Positions 36,101-43,338 of a stretch of 64,000 bases of DNA are shown here, piece after piece; the stretch's first letter is position 1, and each line of letters opens with the position of its first letter. The notes beneath the pieces are model-generated. The model saw nothing but the letters and a program-made list of their open reading frames with translations, did no database searches and was not told the DNA's origin. Position numbers and translations under genes: made by a program. Where the stretch lies: the NCBI RefSeq assembly GCF_002808045.1, contig NZ_CP025000.1, positions 1,054,001 through 1,118,000 of the forward strand. The letters run 5' to 3'. Origin of the DNA: Idiomarina sp. X4. GTDB taxonomy: Bacteria; Pseudomonadota; Gammaproteobacteria; Enterobacterales; Alteromonadaceae.

Positions 36101-36338
36101 CAAGTTGGTTGGTCGCCCCACGTTTGGTGCTGTTATTAGTACAGGGGCTGAACGACTTGTTGATGGCTCGATTATCAGAATGCCGTTTAGAGGATGGTGG
36201 GTTAAAGAGTCTGACGCTAACATGGACTTTACCCCGGCACAGCCTGATATCGAGGTGTTTAACCCGCCGGCGTATAAAGCCAAAAACGTGGATCCTCAGT
36301 TGAAGCGTGCAGTGGATGAGTTGTTGAAGACACTTTAA
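33132..36338 (+). CDS. Tricorn-protease-like S41 family peptidase
   Basis: 1068 residues with a signal peptide (MKRLVTSLLVSAAFSASA). Layout: a TolB-like propeller (about 25-320), a second propeller (330-690), an acidic linker, a tricorn-type N-lobe (690-760), a PDZ domain (about 770-845, VGVELLPTNEGLSVASVL) and an S41 core with GYLHIRGMNW, IDVRYNGGG and the nucleophile region NSYSNAEIFSHAYK. It is a large periplasmic peptidase that trims peptides fed through the propeller. It is a single-gene unit with a terminator after it and an inverted repeat before it. Confidence 0.92.
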   Translation: MKRLVTSLLVSAAFSASASNGSSERPLIMQPEISPDGTQIAFSYQGDIWTMSTSGTNPNRLTIHEGYESSPKWSKDGSTIAFSSDRFGNDDVFVMPSKGGRPDRLTYHSASDRVLGFNNENQVLFNTRRLYAEVEREWEVYSVATTGDATEFRFMDALGFDAVVSPDGKKVALVRSTARVSREDYRGPANRNIWVYDTETGEYNQLTGFDGNDFMPKWSSNNELYFISARAGKYNVFKQKLGTSKATQVTNESEFGVEHFSIDKQANHLVYQAADKVKMITEGQSTSLDLSIPTDFRFDPVTQKSTTNSLDEYSVSPDGKLISYAVRGDLFVKRNDKDDKLSVRLTTGAARDRDVTWLDDNTLLFVSDREGQNDIFAVKSADAEEQNLFKSLKHSVMPVTRTDAQERQPLVSPDGEKVAYREGRGKLIVADVAEDKSFTNQTVLLDGWATPNDVSWSPDSNWLAYAISDLSFNSEIFIHPADNSQEPVNVSMHPRGDYSPVWSPDGSKLGFTSMRNNGDYDIWFAWLKESDWQRSQEEWKRDEFAEEPADTKKDEDDSETADKVVEPMQIDLDGIYERLVQVTRFAGNETGLAFDSEGEHVYYTIGGAGRQNFEMDRDLFKIKWNGEDKKLVIKGDKRPRDLSLSDDGKHLFALTNSDTLVKIDTKKDESETLTTVSQQNIEHMAERAQIFDEAWQALDAGFYDPEFHGNDWQELKEKYRPLALKASTKEDFQYVFNLMLGQVNASHMGLYRGENQKQTQKTRTGLVGVELLPTNEGLSVASVLNNSPAARDDSRLQVNDVITHVNQKPVSDINFYAALNGYANQRVLLNVQRNGQDTEVVLWPTTSLSNEKYDNWVDTRRAMTEKYSDGRLGYLHIRGMNWTSFERFERELMAAGYGKEGIVIDVRYNGGGWTTDYLMAVLNVEQHAYTIPRGATDNLDENKKKFRDKYPYSERLPLSAWTKPSIAMSNENSYSNAEIFSHAYKSLGIGKLVGRPTFGAVISTGAERLVDGSIIRMPFRGWWVKESDANMDFTPAQPDIEVFNPPAYKAKNVDPQLKRAVDELLKTL

Positions 36339-36360
36339 ACATGTTTACTGTATTGCCAGT

Positions 36361-36389
36361 AAAAAGAGCCCTTAAGTGGGCTCTTTTTT
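36361..36389. terminator. Bidirectional terminator
   Basis: AAAGAGCCC and GGGCTCTTT pair around TTAAGT, with a run of T on the plus side and of A on the other. It separates the S41 peptidase gene from the converging XRE regulator gene. Confidence 0.9.
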
Positions 36390-36412
36390 GTTTGGTTATA
36401 ATTTAAGCCCAA

Positions 36413-36622
36413 TTAGGTTTCATCAAACCAAAACACCTCAATAAGGCTCTTGTTGAAAACGTTGGCAATACGAAAAGCAGTTTCCAAAGACGGTGAATAG
36501 CGACGTTGTTCAATCGCCGCTATCGTTTGGCGCGTCACCCCGACCCGTTCGCCTAGCTCGCCTTGGGTCATATCACCGCTTTCTGCGCGTAATTCCCGCA
36601 CGCAGTTTCCGATAGGCAGCAT
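36413..36622 (-). CDS. XRE-family transcriptional regulator
   Basis: 69 residues, a single helix-turn-helix domain: DMTQGELGERVGVTRQTIAAIEQRRYSPS is split between the two helices, and the C-terminal FNKSLIEVFWFDE is typical of the short Xre regulators paired with membrane proteins. AGAGGT lies upstream of the ATG. It starts two bases after the membrane-protein gene and is cotranscribed with it. It probably regulates its own operon. Confidence 0.88.
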   Translation of the reverse strand: MLPIGNCVRELRAESGDMTQGELGERVGVTRQTIAAIEQRRYSPSLETAFRIANVFNKSLIEVFWFDET

Positions 36623-36624
36623 GA

Positions 36625-37044
36625 CTAATAACCTCTACGGAAGCTGGCAATTTGTACTGCGTATTCAACGATCTGCGCCACTACTAAGCTCAGCAAGCAG
36701 CTATAAAAAAGCAGGTTGCCATCGCTCAAGAAAAGAAAATGGATCAACGAGACGACAACACCAACTGCTAATACACCGCCCGCCACGGCTTGCCCCCGAC
36801 GAATGAAAACCTTTTCTCTCTCATCGGCCTTTTGCTCAGCCTGCTTACGATTGGCGATTGCCAATACAATTTGGCCGATCACGCTAAGAATAATTAAAGT
36901 GACTGTTAGTTTAATAAATACCGGTAGTACGGTTGGCACCTGCTGCAATTCCAAGTAAGTTTGTACGACGGTGTACGTCATATAGAGCCCAACGACTAAT
37001 GTTGCAAACAACATCAACCATGCCGATTTTTCTTTGAAAGCCAT
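36625..37044 (-). CDS. Four-helix membrane protein paired with XRE regulator
   Basis: 139 residues with about four membrane segments (10-30, 43-62, 86-106 and 112-130) and a conserved acidic-basic loop KADEREKVFIRRG between the second and third. This arrangement, with a DER motif between helices, is common in the DUF2178-like proteins found with short XRE regulators. The function is unknown; a role in sensing membrane state for the regulator is inference. Confidence 0.75.
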   Translation of the reverse strand: MAFKEKSAWLMLFATLVVGLYMTYTVVQTYLELQQVPTVLPVFIKLTVTLIILSVIGQIVLAIANRKQAEQKADEREKVFIRRGQAVAGGVLAVGVVVSLIHFLFLSDGNLLFYSCLLSLVVAQIVEYAVQIASFRRGY

Positions 37045-37436
37045 ACTTATTCACCCGAGTTAAAAATATTTAACATAGATAATTTATATGTAGAATGTAA
37101 CAATGTCAAAAATTTTTAACTTCGACCACCTTTCAAGCCAATTTAATATGATAGCGCTACCATCATCACCGACGACTGTGGTGCCTGGTTAGTAGGTTAG
37201 AGTGTTATCCCAGCGTATATCCAGGTTGTTGACCCCGGAGCTGAAATTTCAGTTTGATACTTCAGGAGATAACTTGCTATTGGGCTTCCGGCTAGATGAC
37301 AGGTGCAATGGTGCTCACTCGTTGGGCAACATGTGGGTGTAGTGAAGTCTAGCTCCGTTATCTGTTTTTTTAAGAGTGTGCGAGCTTTTTAAACTCCGCA
37401 TTTCTAACATGTACTTTAGTCTGCACTTCTTACTGG
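37045..37436. other. 392-base gene-free region
   Basis: This lies between the membrane-protein gene (start at 37044) and the EEP hydrolase gene. The left 100 bases are AT-rich and probably hold the promoter of the XRE operon, though I could not fix a -35/-10 pair. The remainder is less AT-rich, has no plausible reading frame and contains the inverted repeat and poly-T listed next. Confidence 0.6.
37236..37371 (+). ncRNA. Candidate structured RNA with closing stem and poly-T
   Basis: CGGAGCT (37236-37242) and AGCTCCG (37351-37357) could close a structure of about 120 nucleotides, followed by a TTATCTGTTTTTTT tract. Inside, CTGAAATTTCAG is a 12-base palindrome. No known RNA family was matched from memory, and no promoter is proven, so this is a weak call. 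Confidence 0.3.
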
Positions 37437-38174
37437 TTACAACTTAAATCGCGCATAAAGAGGGTTATGATCAGACACCGTACTGGTATCGATGGCTAAT
37501 GTTTCCTGCAGCGCAAGATCGCGATAAAAGATGAAATCAAGAGGGTGCTGTCGGTAGGTTTTAACATGATGGGGATCGACCATAATGGCTTGGCGAAGAC
37601 CTACACTTCGACAAAACTGCAGCAAGCTTAAACGGCGTTGACGGCTCCAAACGTTAAAGTCACCAGCCACAATGAGCGGTCCTTTATGTCCTAATATCTC
37701 TTGTTTGATGAGCTCTATTTCTTGGGAAAATTTGCGCGCACGCACAAAGTTAATCGCATGGACATTGACCACTAATAATGACCCACCCTCAGCTAGTGAG
37801 TGATAAGAGAGCATGTAGCTTTTATGTGTTGCGAACATGCCTTCGCGCTTTCTACTAAGCCTTGCCTGAGCTTCTTTAAACCCATACCGACTTGCCGTGA
37901 GGACACCATAAACAGAACGACGTGTTTCCATATTCGGCGCAACAGCATAAGACCAGTGCGGAAGAAACCAATTAGTTTTCGCACTCAACTTCACCTCTTG
38001 CAGCAACAAAAACAAACAGGGAGATTCTGCTAAAACTTGCTCTAGGGTGCGCTGAAAACCTTTTCTCTCAGTAAGTTTTTGCGTATTCCAACACAGCACT
38101 CCAAACTCTTCCCCATGATGAATAGGACGTTCGTGAATAAACTGCTGAGGAAACAAAACTTTGGGTTTTAACAC
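37437..38174 (-). CDS. Endonuclease/exonuclease/phosphatase (EEP) family hydrolase
   Basis: 245 residues with all EEP motifs: VLCWNTQK, LFLLLQEVKL (metal-binding Glu), VNVHAINF, VAGDFNVWSRQRR, LDFIFYRD and VSDHNPLYARF (catalytic His). No signal peptide is seen. Members hydrolyse phosphodiesters in nucleic acids or lipids; this short cytoplasmic form resembles the YafD-like group. The gene is isolated, with the tRNA-Arg gene next upstream. Confidence 0.87.
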   Translation of the reverse strand: MLKPKVLFPQQFIHERPIHHGEEFGVLCWNTQKLTERKGFQRTLEQVLAESPCLFLLLQEVKLSAKTNWFLPHWSYAVAPNMETRRSVYGVLTASRYGFKEAQARLSRKREGMFATHKSYMLSYHSLAEGGSLLVVNVHAINFVRARKFSQEIELIKQEILGHKGPLIVAGDFNVWSRQRRLSLLQFCRSVGLRQAIMVDPHHVKTYRQHPLDFIFYRDLALQETLAIDTSTVSDHNPLYARFKL

Positions 38175-38325
38175 TCTTTCGCCTTTTTAATTTTGTCGTA
38201 CGTTATTAACGCGCAGTGGCAAGCTGAGTTTAGCTGATGAAACGTTAGTCCGAAAATATTCGGCCACAATTTGGACACATGAAGCTTTTAGTAAGCGGTT
38301 ACTATCAAGGAAAGTGTTGCTGAAA

Positions 38326-38402
38326 TGGCGCACCCTATAGGAGTCGAACCTATGACCTTTGCCTCCGGAGGGCAACGCTCTATCCAGCTGAGCTAAGGGT
38401 GC
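38326..38402 (-). tRNA. tRNA-Arg (anticodon CCG)
   Basis: The minus strand gives a full cloverleaf: acceptor GCACCCT pairs with AGGGTGC, D arm GCTC/GAGC, anticodon stem TTGCC/GGCAA with loop CTCCGGA (anticodon CCG), T arm ATAGG-TTCGACT-CCTAT, discriminator G and an encoded CCA. It reads CGG codons. Confidence 0.97.
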
Positions 38403-38467
38403 GCATACTTTGGGAAAAGCGAGGGCATTATAGGGACTGGCCCCCACTATGTCCAGAGTTCACATGG

Positions 38468-40030
38468 TTACTGCTTCTCGAGTTTCAGGTTGTGAAAGTC
38501 AAAACTGAAATCAGTGAAGTCTGCCACTGCTTCCATGGTTGCCGTCTTTATTTCGTTGTTTCTGTTCACATCAAAATCAATAAAGGCATCGGCTTCCAAC
38601 AAGGGTTCATCCCAGCGCACAATAAAGGTATTGCCGTTGTAATGCTCCAGTGAACCTTTCAGCATATCGGTGTGCTTAAAGTCTATACGCAGCGCCTCAT
38701 CATGCTCTGAAATAACCACGTCGCCGTACCATGCATCGGTATAGGTTCCCGCATATTTTGACAGTGCCAGCGATGGCTGCGGATCATCAACGGCTTCTAC
38801 TTTAAATTCTGATTTTTTCTGAATAAACTCATGATACTTCTTACTTTCATTAGCAACCCAGTCCTTGTCCGGCACATCCAGAACTTCTTCCAACGACTCT
38901 TGCACTATTGCGGTTAACGCACCAAACGCCTGCTGGTTACTCAGAACGGTAATAGCAAACTCTTTTTCAGGAATAACCGTTGTGAAAGACAGCATGCCCA
39001 GAATACCGCCGCTGTGCGACACGTGTTTCACGCCATAATAATCCTTCACAAACCAGCCCAAACCATAACCACGGAAGTAGGTACCCTGCTCTGCAGCTTT
39101 AGCTGATACCGGCAGTGGCGTAGTCAGTTGCCACATGTCATGCAGCGACTCTTCCTTAAACAAACGTTCGCCGCTAGGCGTCTCTCCCTCATTTAAAAGG
39201 GTCAGTAGCCAACGGCTCATATCATCAACATTCGCTGCGGTTGCGCCGGCGGCAGAAAAGTCTTCCAGAAAGTCGAGCGGAAAACGATGCAACTTACCGT
39301 CCATTTCAATAGTGCCGACGGCTACATTGTCATAGCTGCCATCAATACGGGAAAAACCAATGGTACTTTCATCCATTTGCATCGGTTCAAACAGTGTTTG
39401 TTCGACGTACTGATGATACGGCATGCCTGACACTTCACTAATCACTTCGCCTGCGGTCACAAACATTAAGTTATTGTAGTCAAAGCGTTCGCGAAAACCG
39501 TGTTTAATAGGCACATTCGCCAACCCGGCAATCACTTCATCTGTGGTTTTATCGGTGTTCGGCCAAATCATTAAGTCGCCAGCGCCCAAACCAAGACCAG
39601 AACGATGACTCAGTAAGTCCCGAATGGTCAGTTCGCGAGTAATGTACGGGTCTGCCAGTTTAAAACTTGGTAAGTGTTCAATGACTTTGTCATTCCAGTC
39701 TAACTTGCCCTGCTCAACCAGAGTCGCCATTGCGGCGGAGGTAAATGCTTTTGTATGAGAAGCAATGCCAAACAATGTTGTTGCCGTAACCGGTTGCTGC
39801 GACTCAATATCGCGCACGCCAAAACCCTCGGCTAAAATTACTTCACCGTCTTTTACAGCAACAACCGCCAGGCCCGGAATGTTAAAAGCATCCAACGACT
39901 GCTCTGCGGTCTGGCGAATTTTTTGCTCGAGTGAAGTACCTTTTTCTTGCTCAACCTTTGCGCTGTCAGAGCAAGCCAATAACGCGCCAGCAACGGCACT
40001 AACACATAAAACTTTGGATAGCGTTTTCAT
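38468..40030 (-). CDS. Beta-lactamase-family serine hydrolase lipoprotein
   Basis: 520 residues. A lipoprotein signal ends in the lipobox LLAC (near residue 20). The class C beta-lactamase-like domain has ASHTKAFTSA (Ser-x-x-Lys nucleophile), YNNLMF (Tyr-x-Asn) and HSGGILG near 300. A C-terminal DUF3471-like domain (about 400-520) follows. It probably hydrolyses peptides or D-amino-acid esters in the periplasm; resistance to beta-lactams is not implied. AAGG precedes the ATG. It is divergent from the TonB receptor gene. Confidence 0.9.
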   Translation of the reverse strand: MKTLSKVLCVSAVAGALLACSDSAKVEQEKGTSLEQKIRQTAEQSLDAFNIPGLAVVAVKDGEVILAEGFGVRDIESQQPVTATTLFGIASHTKAFTSAAMATLVEQGKLDWNDKVIEHLPSFKLADPYITRELTIRDLLSHRSGLGLGAGDLMIWPNTDKTTDEVIAGLANVPIKHGFRERFDYNNLMFVTAGEVISEVSGMPYHQYVEQTLFEPMQMDESTIGFSRIDGSYDNVAVGTIEMDGKLHRFPLDFLEDFSAAGATAANVDDMSRWLLTLLNEGETPSGERLFKEESLHDMWQLTTPLPVSAKAAEQGTYFRGYGLGWFVKDYYGVKHVSHSGGILGMLSFTTVIPEKEFAITVLSNQQAFGALTAIVQESLEEVLDVPDKDWVANESKKYHEFIQKKSEFKVEAVDDPQPSLALSKYAGTYTDAWYGDVVISEHDEALRIDFKHTDMLKGSLEHYNGNTFIVRWDEPLLEADAFIDFDVNRNNEIKTATMEAVADFTDFSFDFHNLKLEKQ

Positions 40031-40125
40031 GATGATCCAACCTTTTTCTTGTTTTCTAACAGACTACCACAACCGACTTAATTTTTACCGATATCAACTA
40101 TAGCTGAAAGAAAGTTAAGTTTTTA

Positions 40126-40153
40126 TTGACACTAGAATGCGAATCGTTATCAT
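40126..40153 (+). promoter_or_regulatory. Promoter of the TonB receptor operon
   Basis: A consensus TTGACA at 40126-40131 is followed after 16 bases by TATCAT at 40148-40153, a near-consensus sigma-70 promoter. The -10 lies inside a probable Fur box, as in iron-repressed genes. Confidence 0.75.
40138..40152. promoter_or_regulatory. Probable Fur box 1
   Basis: TGCGAATCGTTATCA matches the 7-1-7 consensus at 11 of 14 informative positions and covers the -10 box of the TonB receptor promoter. Confidence 0.65.
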
Positions 40154-40171
40154 TGCCGCAAATTATTTAAA

Positions 40172-40186
40172 TGATAAGGATTCTCA
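40172..40186. promoter_or_regulatory. Probable Fur box 2 overlapping the ribosome site
   Basis: TGATAAGGATTCTCA matches the consensus at 12 of 14 informative positions. It overlaps AAGGA, the ribosome site of the receptor gene, and lies 20 bases after box 1, allowing two Fur dimers to bind side by side. Confidence 0.6.
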
Positions 40187-42276
40187 TGATTAAGAAGTCA
40201 ATAACCCTTGCAATCCTCGCTGCTATTTCAACATCCGTTTTCGCAGAACAAACCAAAGTCGATGAAACAATAGAAATAACAGCAACCCGTACCAGCACTC
40301 CGCAAAGTGCTATTCCGGCTACGGTCTCGGTTATTGAAGGTGAAGAATTACGCCAGCAGTTAAGCGTAGCTGAATCTTTATCAGACATCCTTGGCAACCT
40401 GATTCCAGCTTATTCACCGTCTCGTCAAAAGCTGACAAGCTCGGGCGAAACGCTACGTGGTCGCGACCCTTTATACCTTATTGACGGTGTACCTCAGTCA
40501 AACCCTTTGCGTAATGGCTCTCGTGCAGCCTACACCATCGACCCTTTCATGATTGAGCGCGTTGAGGTTATTCACGGCGCCAGTGCGATTCAAGGCATGG
40601 GGGCCAGCGGCGGTATCATTAACATCGTCACTAAGAAAGCCGAAGACGGAACGAGCCACGAAGTTAACGCCGGCTTTACCGCACCAGATTCTGAAGTTTC
40701 AGAAGGAGTGAGCTATCAAGCTGGATACCTACTGCGCCACGGTAGTGGCCAATGGGATGTAATTTTTGGCGCCCAATACCGTGACACCGGCATGTATGTG
40801 GACGGAAAAGGTCAATTGATTGGTGTTGATACCACTCAAGGCGACACCATGGATTCCAAAAGTTACGACTTGTTCACGAAAATCGGCTACGACATAGATA
40901 GCAAACAGCGTCTTGAGTTTATGCTCAACCGCTTTGATATGTCGGGCAACGGTGACTACTACTCTATTGACGGAAACCGCGCTGAAGGCATTCCCGCGTT
41001 ATCTGTTAAAGGTGAGTATCCGGGAGATGCGCCAGAAAACGAAGTTACCACGTCAAGCCTAACCTACAGCAACAGTGACTTTTTAATGGCCGACTTAAAC
41101 TGGCAGCTGTTCTTCCAGGACTTTTCCGCTTTGTATGGCGGCGGCACTTACGGGACGTTTCAGGATCCTGCATACGGCGACGAAATTTTTGACCAGTCGC
41201 GCAACGACTCTCGTAAGTACGGTTCGCGCTTAACACTTAACTGGAACAACATTCAGCAATCGCCAATCTCGGTTAGTGCCGGGCTGGACTTTTTATCTGA
41301 CGAAACCTTTCAGGAACTGGCTCAAACAGGCCGTAAATGGGTACCTGAAACTGAGTTTGAAAACTGGGCACCTTATGCACAACTGCGCTATCAGGCGAAC
41401 GGCCTGACCTTAAGTGGCGGTTTACGCTATGAATACGGTAAATTAAAAGCCGATGACTTCACTACCCTGGCGTCTTACGGTTCTGTATTTGTTGAAGGCG
41501 GCGAACCGAGCTTTAACGAGTTACTGGGTAACCTGGGTGCCGTTTATGCTCTAAACGACGAATGGCGCGTTTTCGCCAGTTACTCTGAAGGCTTTAGCAT
41601 GCCGGATGTCGGTCGCGTATTGCGCGGCATTTCAACGCCAGATTTAAGCGTTAGCAGCTTCCTCGATCTTCAGCCGGTTATCGCTGATAACGAAGAAGTT
41701 GGGATTGAGTATCGTGGCAACGCATGGAACGCCTCACTGAGTTACTTCCGCTCAAGTTCTGACTTAGGCGCTCGTTTACAGGCCGATGCGGATGGTTTCT
41801 ATAGTGTACAGCGTGAAAAGACGGAAATTGATGGTATTGAGCTCAGCGCGGAGTATGCCCTATCGAACGACACCGCTTTCGGACTAAACTACGCTGACAC
41901 CAATGGCGAATATGACAGCAATGATGATGGCTTAGTCGACACCAAGCTAGGCGGCCGCAATATGGCACCTAAACGCGCTAACCTGTTCTGGTCTCAACAA
42001 TGGACGGGTATGGTAAGCAGCCGAGTGCAATGGAATAAGCTGTTCGACCGAGACATTTACACAGGCGAAGACGCTATCAACAACTTCGACGGTTACAATA
42101 CCGTTGATGCAACCATGCTGCTAGAAACTCGTGATATGGGCCAGTTTTCACTGGGGATTGAGAACGTATTCGATAAGTACTACTTCACCTATTACGCACA
42201 AACCGTTGGCGGTGATAACCGCAACTTTACCGGTCGCGGCCGCACAATTAGTGTTACCTGGAATTACCAATGGTAA
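40186..42276 (+). CDS. TonB-dependent receptor, probably for a siderophore or heme-like iron source
   Basis: 696 residues from the ATG at 40186, where AAGGA and a signal peptide (MIKKSITLAILAAISTSVFA) agree. The TonB box region is VDETIEITATR, the plug domain (about 35-150) contains LRGRDPLYLIDGVPQSN and GGIINIVTKK, and the barrel ends in VTWNYQW with the terminal aromatic. It imports an iron complex through the outer membrane with TonB energy. Two Fur boxes and the following PepSY reductase-like gene support a role in iron uptake; the ligand is unknown. Confidence 0.92.
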   Translation: MIKKSITLAILAAISTSVFAEQTKVDETIEITATRTSTPQSAIPATVSVIEGEELRQQLSVAESLSDILGNLIPAYSPSRQKLTSSGETLRGRDPLYLIDGVPQSNPLRNGSRAAYTIDPFMIERVEVIHGASAIQGMGASGGIINIVTKKAEDGTSHEVNAGFTAPDSEVSEGVSYQAGYLLRHGSGQWDVIFGAQYRDTGMYVDGKGQLIGVDTTQGDTMDSKSYDLFTKIGYDIDSKQRLEFMLNRFDMSGNGDYYSIDGNRAEGIPALSVKGEYPGDAPENEVTTSSLTYSNSDFLMADLNWQLFFQDFSALYGGGTYGTFQDPAYGDEIFDQSRNDSRKYGSRLTLNWNNIQQSPISVSAGLDFLSDETFQELAQTGRKWVPETEFENWAPYAQLRYQANGLTLSGGLRYEYGKLKADDFTTLASYGSVFVEGGEPSFNELLGNLGAVYALNDEWRVFASYSEGFSMPDVGRVLRGISTPDLSVSSFLDLQPVIADNEEVGIEYRGNAWNASLSYFRSSSDLGARLQADADGFYSVQREKTEIDGIELSAEYALSNDTAFGLNYADTNGEYDSNDDGLVDTKLGGRNMAPKRANLFWSQQWTGMVSSRVQWNKLFDRDIYTGEDAINNFDGYNTVDATMLLETRDMGQFSLGIENVFDKYYFTYYAQTVGGDNRNFTGRGRTISVTWNYQW

Positions 42277-42279
42277 AAT

Positions 42280-43323
42280 ATGTCGCTTAAGCGCAAGCTG
42301 CCGACATTAACCCAATGGCACCGATGGCTGGGCTTAACGCTCAGCCTTTGGCTTTTATTGATGGCAATAAGTGGTTCGTTACTGCTTTACAAAAACGAGC
42401 TGCTGCAGCTTTTTTATCCACAGCTTAATTTAGCGCAGCCCGTTGAAACGACAGACGCTGCCGCCGTTTTAGACCAGTTCGACAACGGATACGCCCTCAT
42501 GCCCACCGCTGACCGCCCTTGGCTTGAAGTGGTTAATGCGGACAAAACACACTTTTACTATGACGCCAGCGGCAATCTGTTGCTTGAGCGAGAATATCTA
42601 GGAGATCTCACTAGCTGGCTTGTTGAGCTGCACCACCATTTAGCACTCAACGAACTGGGTAAGGACATTCTGGGAATTCTCGGCCTGTTAAGCTTGGTTC
42701 TTATCGGCACAGGCTTAATCCGCTGGTGGCCACGTCGAGGCAGCTTCCGGCGCGCTTTGTCTGTAAGGTTTTTTAATCCGTTCACTAAGCGCGGTAGCCA
42801 AACCTTATGGCAATTGCACCGGTTCATCGGTGCGGTACTTTTCGTTCCTGTCGCTATCGTGCTAATCACCGGTACCGCCATCATGTACGCCGCTCCGGTA
42901 AAATCTGCACTAATTTTCCTACTCCCGTTCACTCAGTCAATTGAAACGCCGGTACCGCCTTCTCTGGCTGCCGATAACTGGCAACAACGGCTAGAGCTGG
43001 CAAAGCAAGCTCTGCCAACGGCTCAGGCGCGATTGCTTTATCTGGAAGAACCACGAATCAGAGCCAAGCACACAAACGAATGGCATCCTAACGGCCGTAA
43101 CTATATTGCGTTCTCTGAAACAGGAGAGATCAGTCAGGTTATTGATGAGCGCGCAACACCTTTGGGCAATCAGGTTTCCAATATGATTTATCCGACTCAT
43201 GTTGCCGCTATAGGCGGAACGTTTTATTTGTTCATCGTGCTTTTATCGGGTTTAGCCTTAATCGCTTTGCCTGTCAGTGGGTTATGGTTTTATATTAAAC
43301 GCAGACAACTTAAGAAAACCTAA
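42280..43323 (+). CDS. PepSY-associated TM-helix protein (ferric-reductase-like)
   Basis: 347 residues with four membrane segments (about 18-38, 125-145, 170-195 and 315-340) and the family HRWLGLTLSLWLLLMAISG block near the start. Conserved histidines in the helices (HHHLALN, LHRFIG) are where a heme or iron centre could sit. Such proteins accompany TonB siderophore receptors and are proposed to reduce iron at the inner membrane. It follows the receptor by three bases and precedes the aminopeptidase by 15, so all three form an operon. Confidence 0.87.
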   Translation: MSLKRKLPTLTQWHRWLGLTLSLWLLLMAISGSLLLYKNELLQLFYPQLNLAQPVETTDAAAVLDQFDNGYALMPTADRPWLEVVNADKTHFYYDASGNLLLEREYLGDLTSWLVELHHHLALNELGKDILGILGLLSLVLIGTGLIRWWPRRGSFRRALSVRFFNPFTKRGSQTLWQLHRFIGAVLFVPVAIVLITGTAIMYAAPVKSALIFLLPFTQSIETPVPPSLAADNWQQRLELAKQALPTAQARLLYLEEPRIRAKHTNEWHPNGRNYIAFSETGEISQVIDERATPLGNQVSNMIYPTHVAAIGGTFYLFIVLLSGLALIALPVSGLWFYIKRRQLKKT

Positions 43324-43338
43324 CTCAAGGAAAACATT

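Noticed and set aside
37045..37436. Integron attC site or riboswitch in the gene-free region
   Set aside because: I looked for attC core sites and for cobalamin, c-di-GMP and molybdenum cofactor-like motifs and found none; only a generic stem and T-run remain.
38187..38447. Open frame of 86 codons on the minus strand over the tRNA-Arg gene
   Set aside because: It runs through the tRNA and its middle has the typical translated-tRNA pattern; no ribosome site or independent support.
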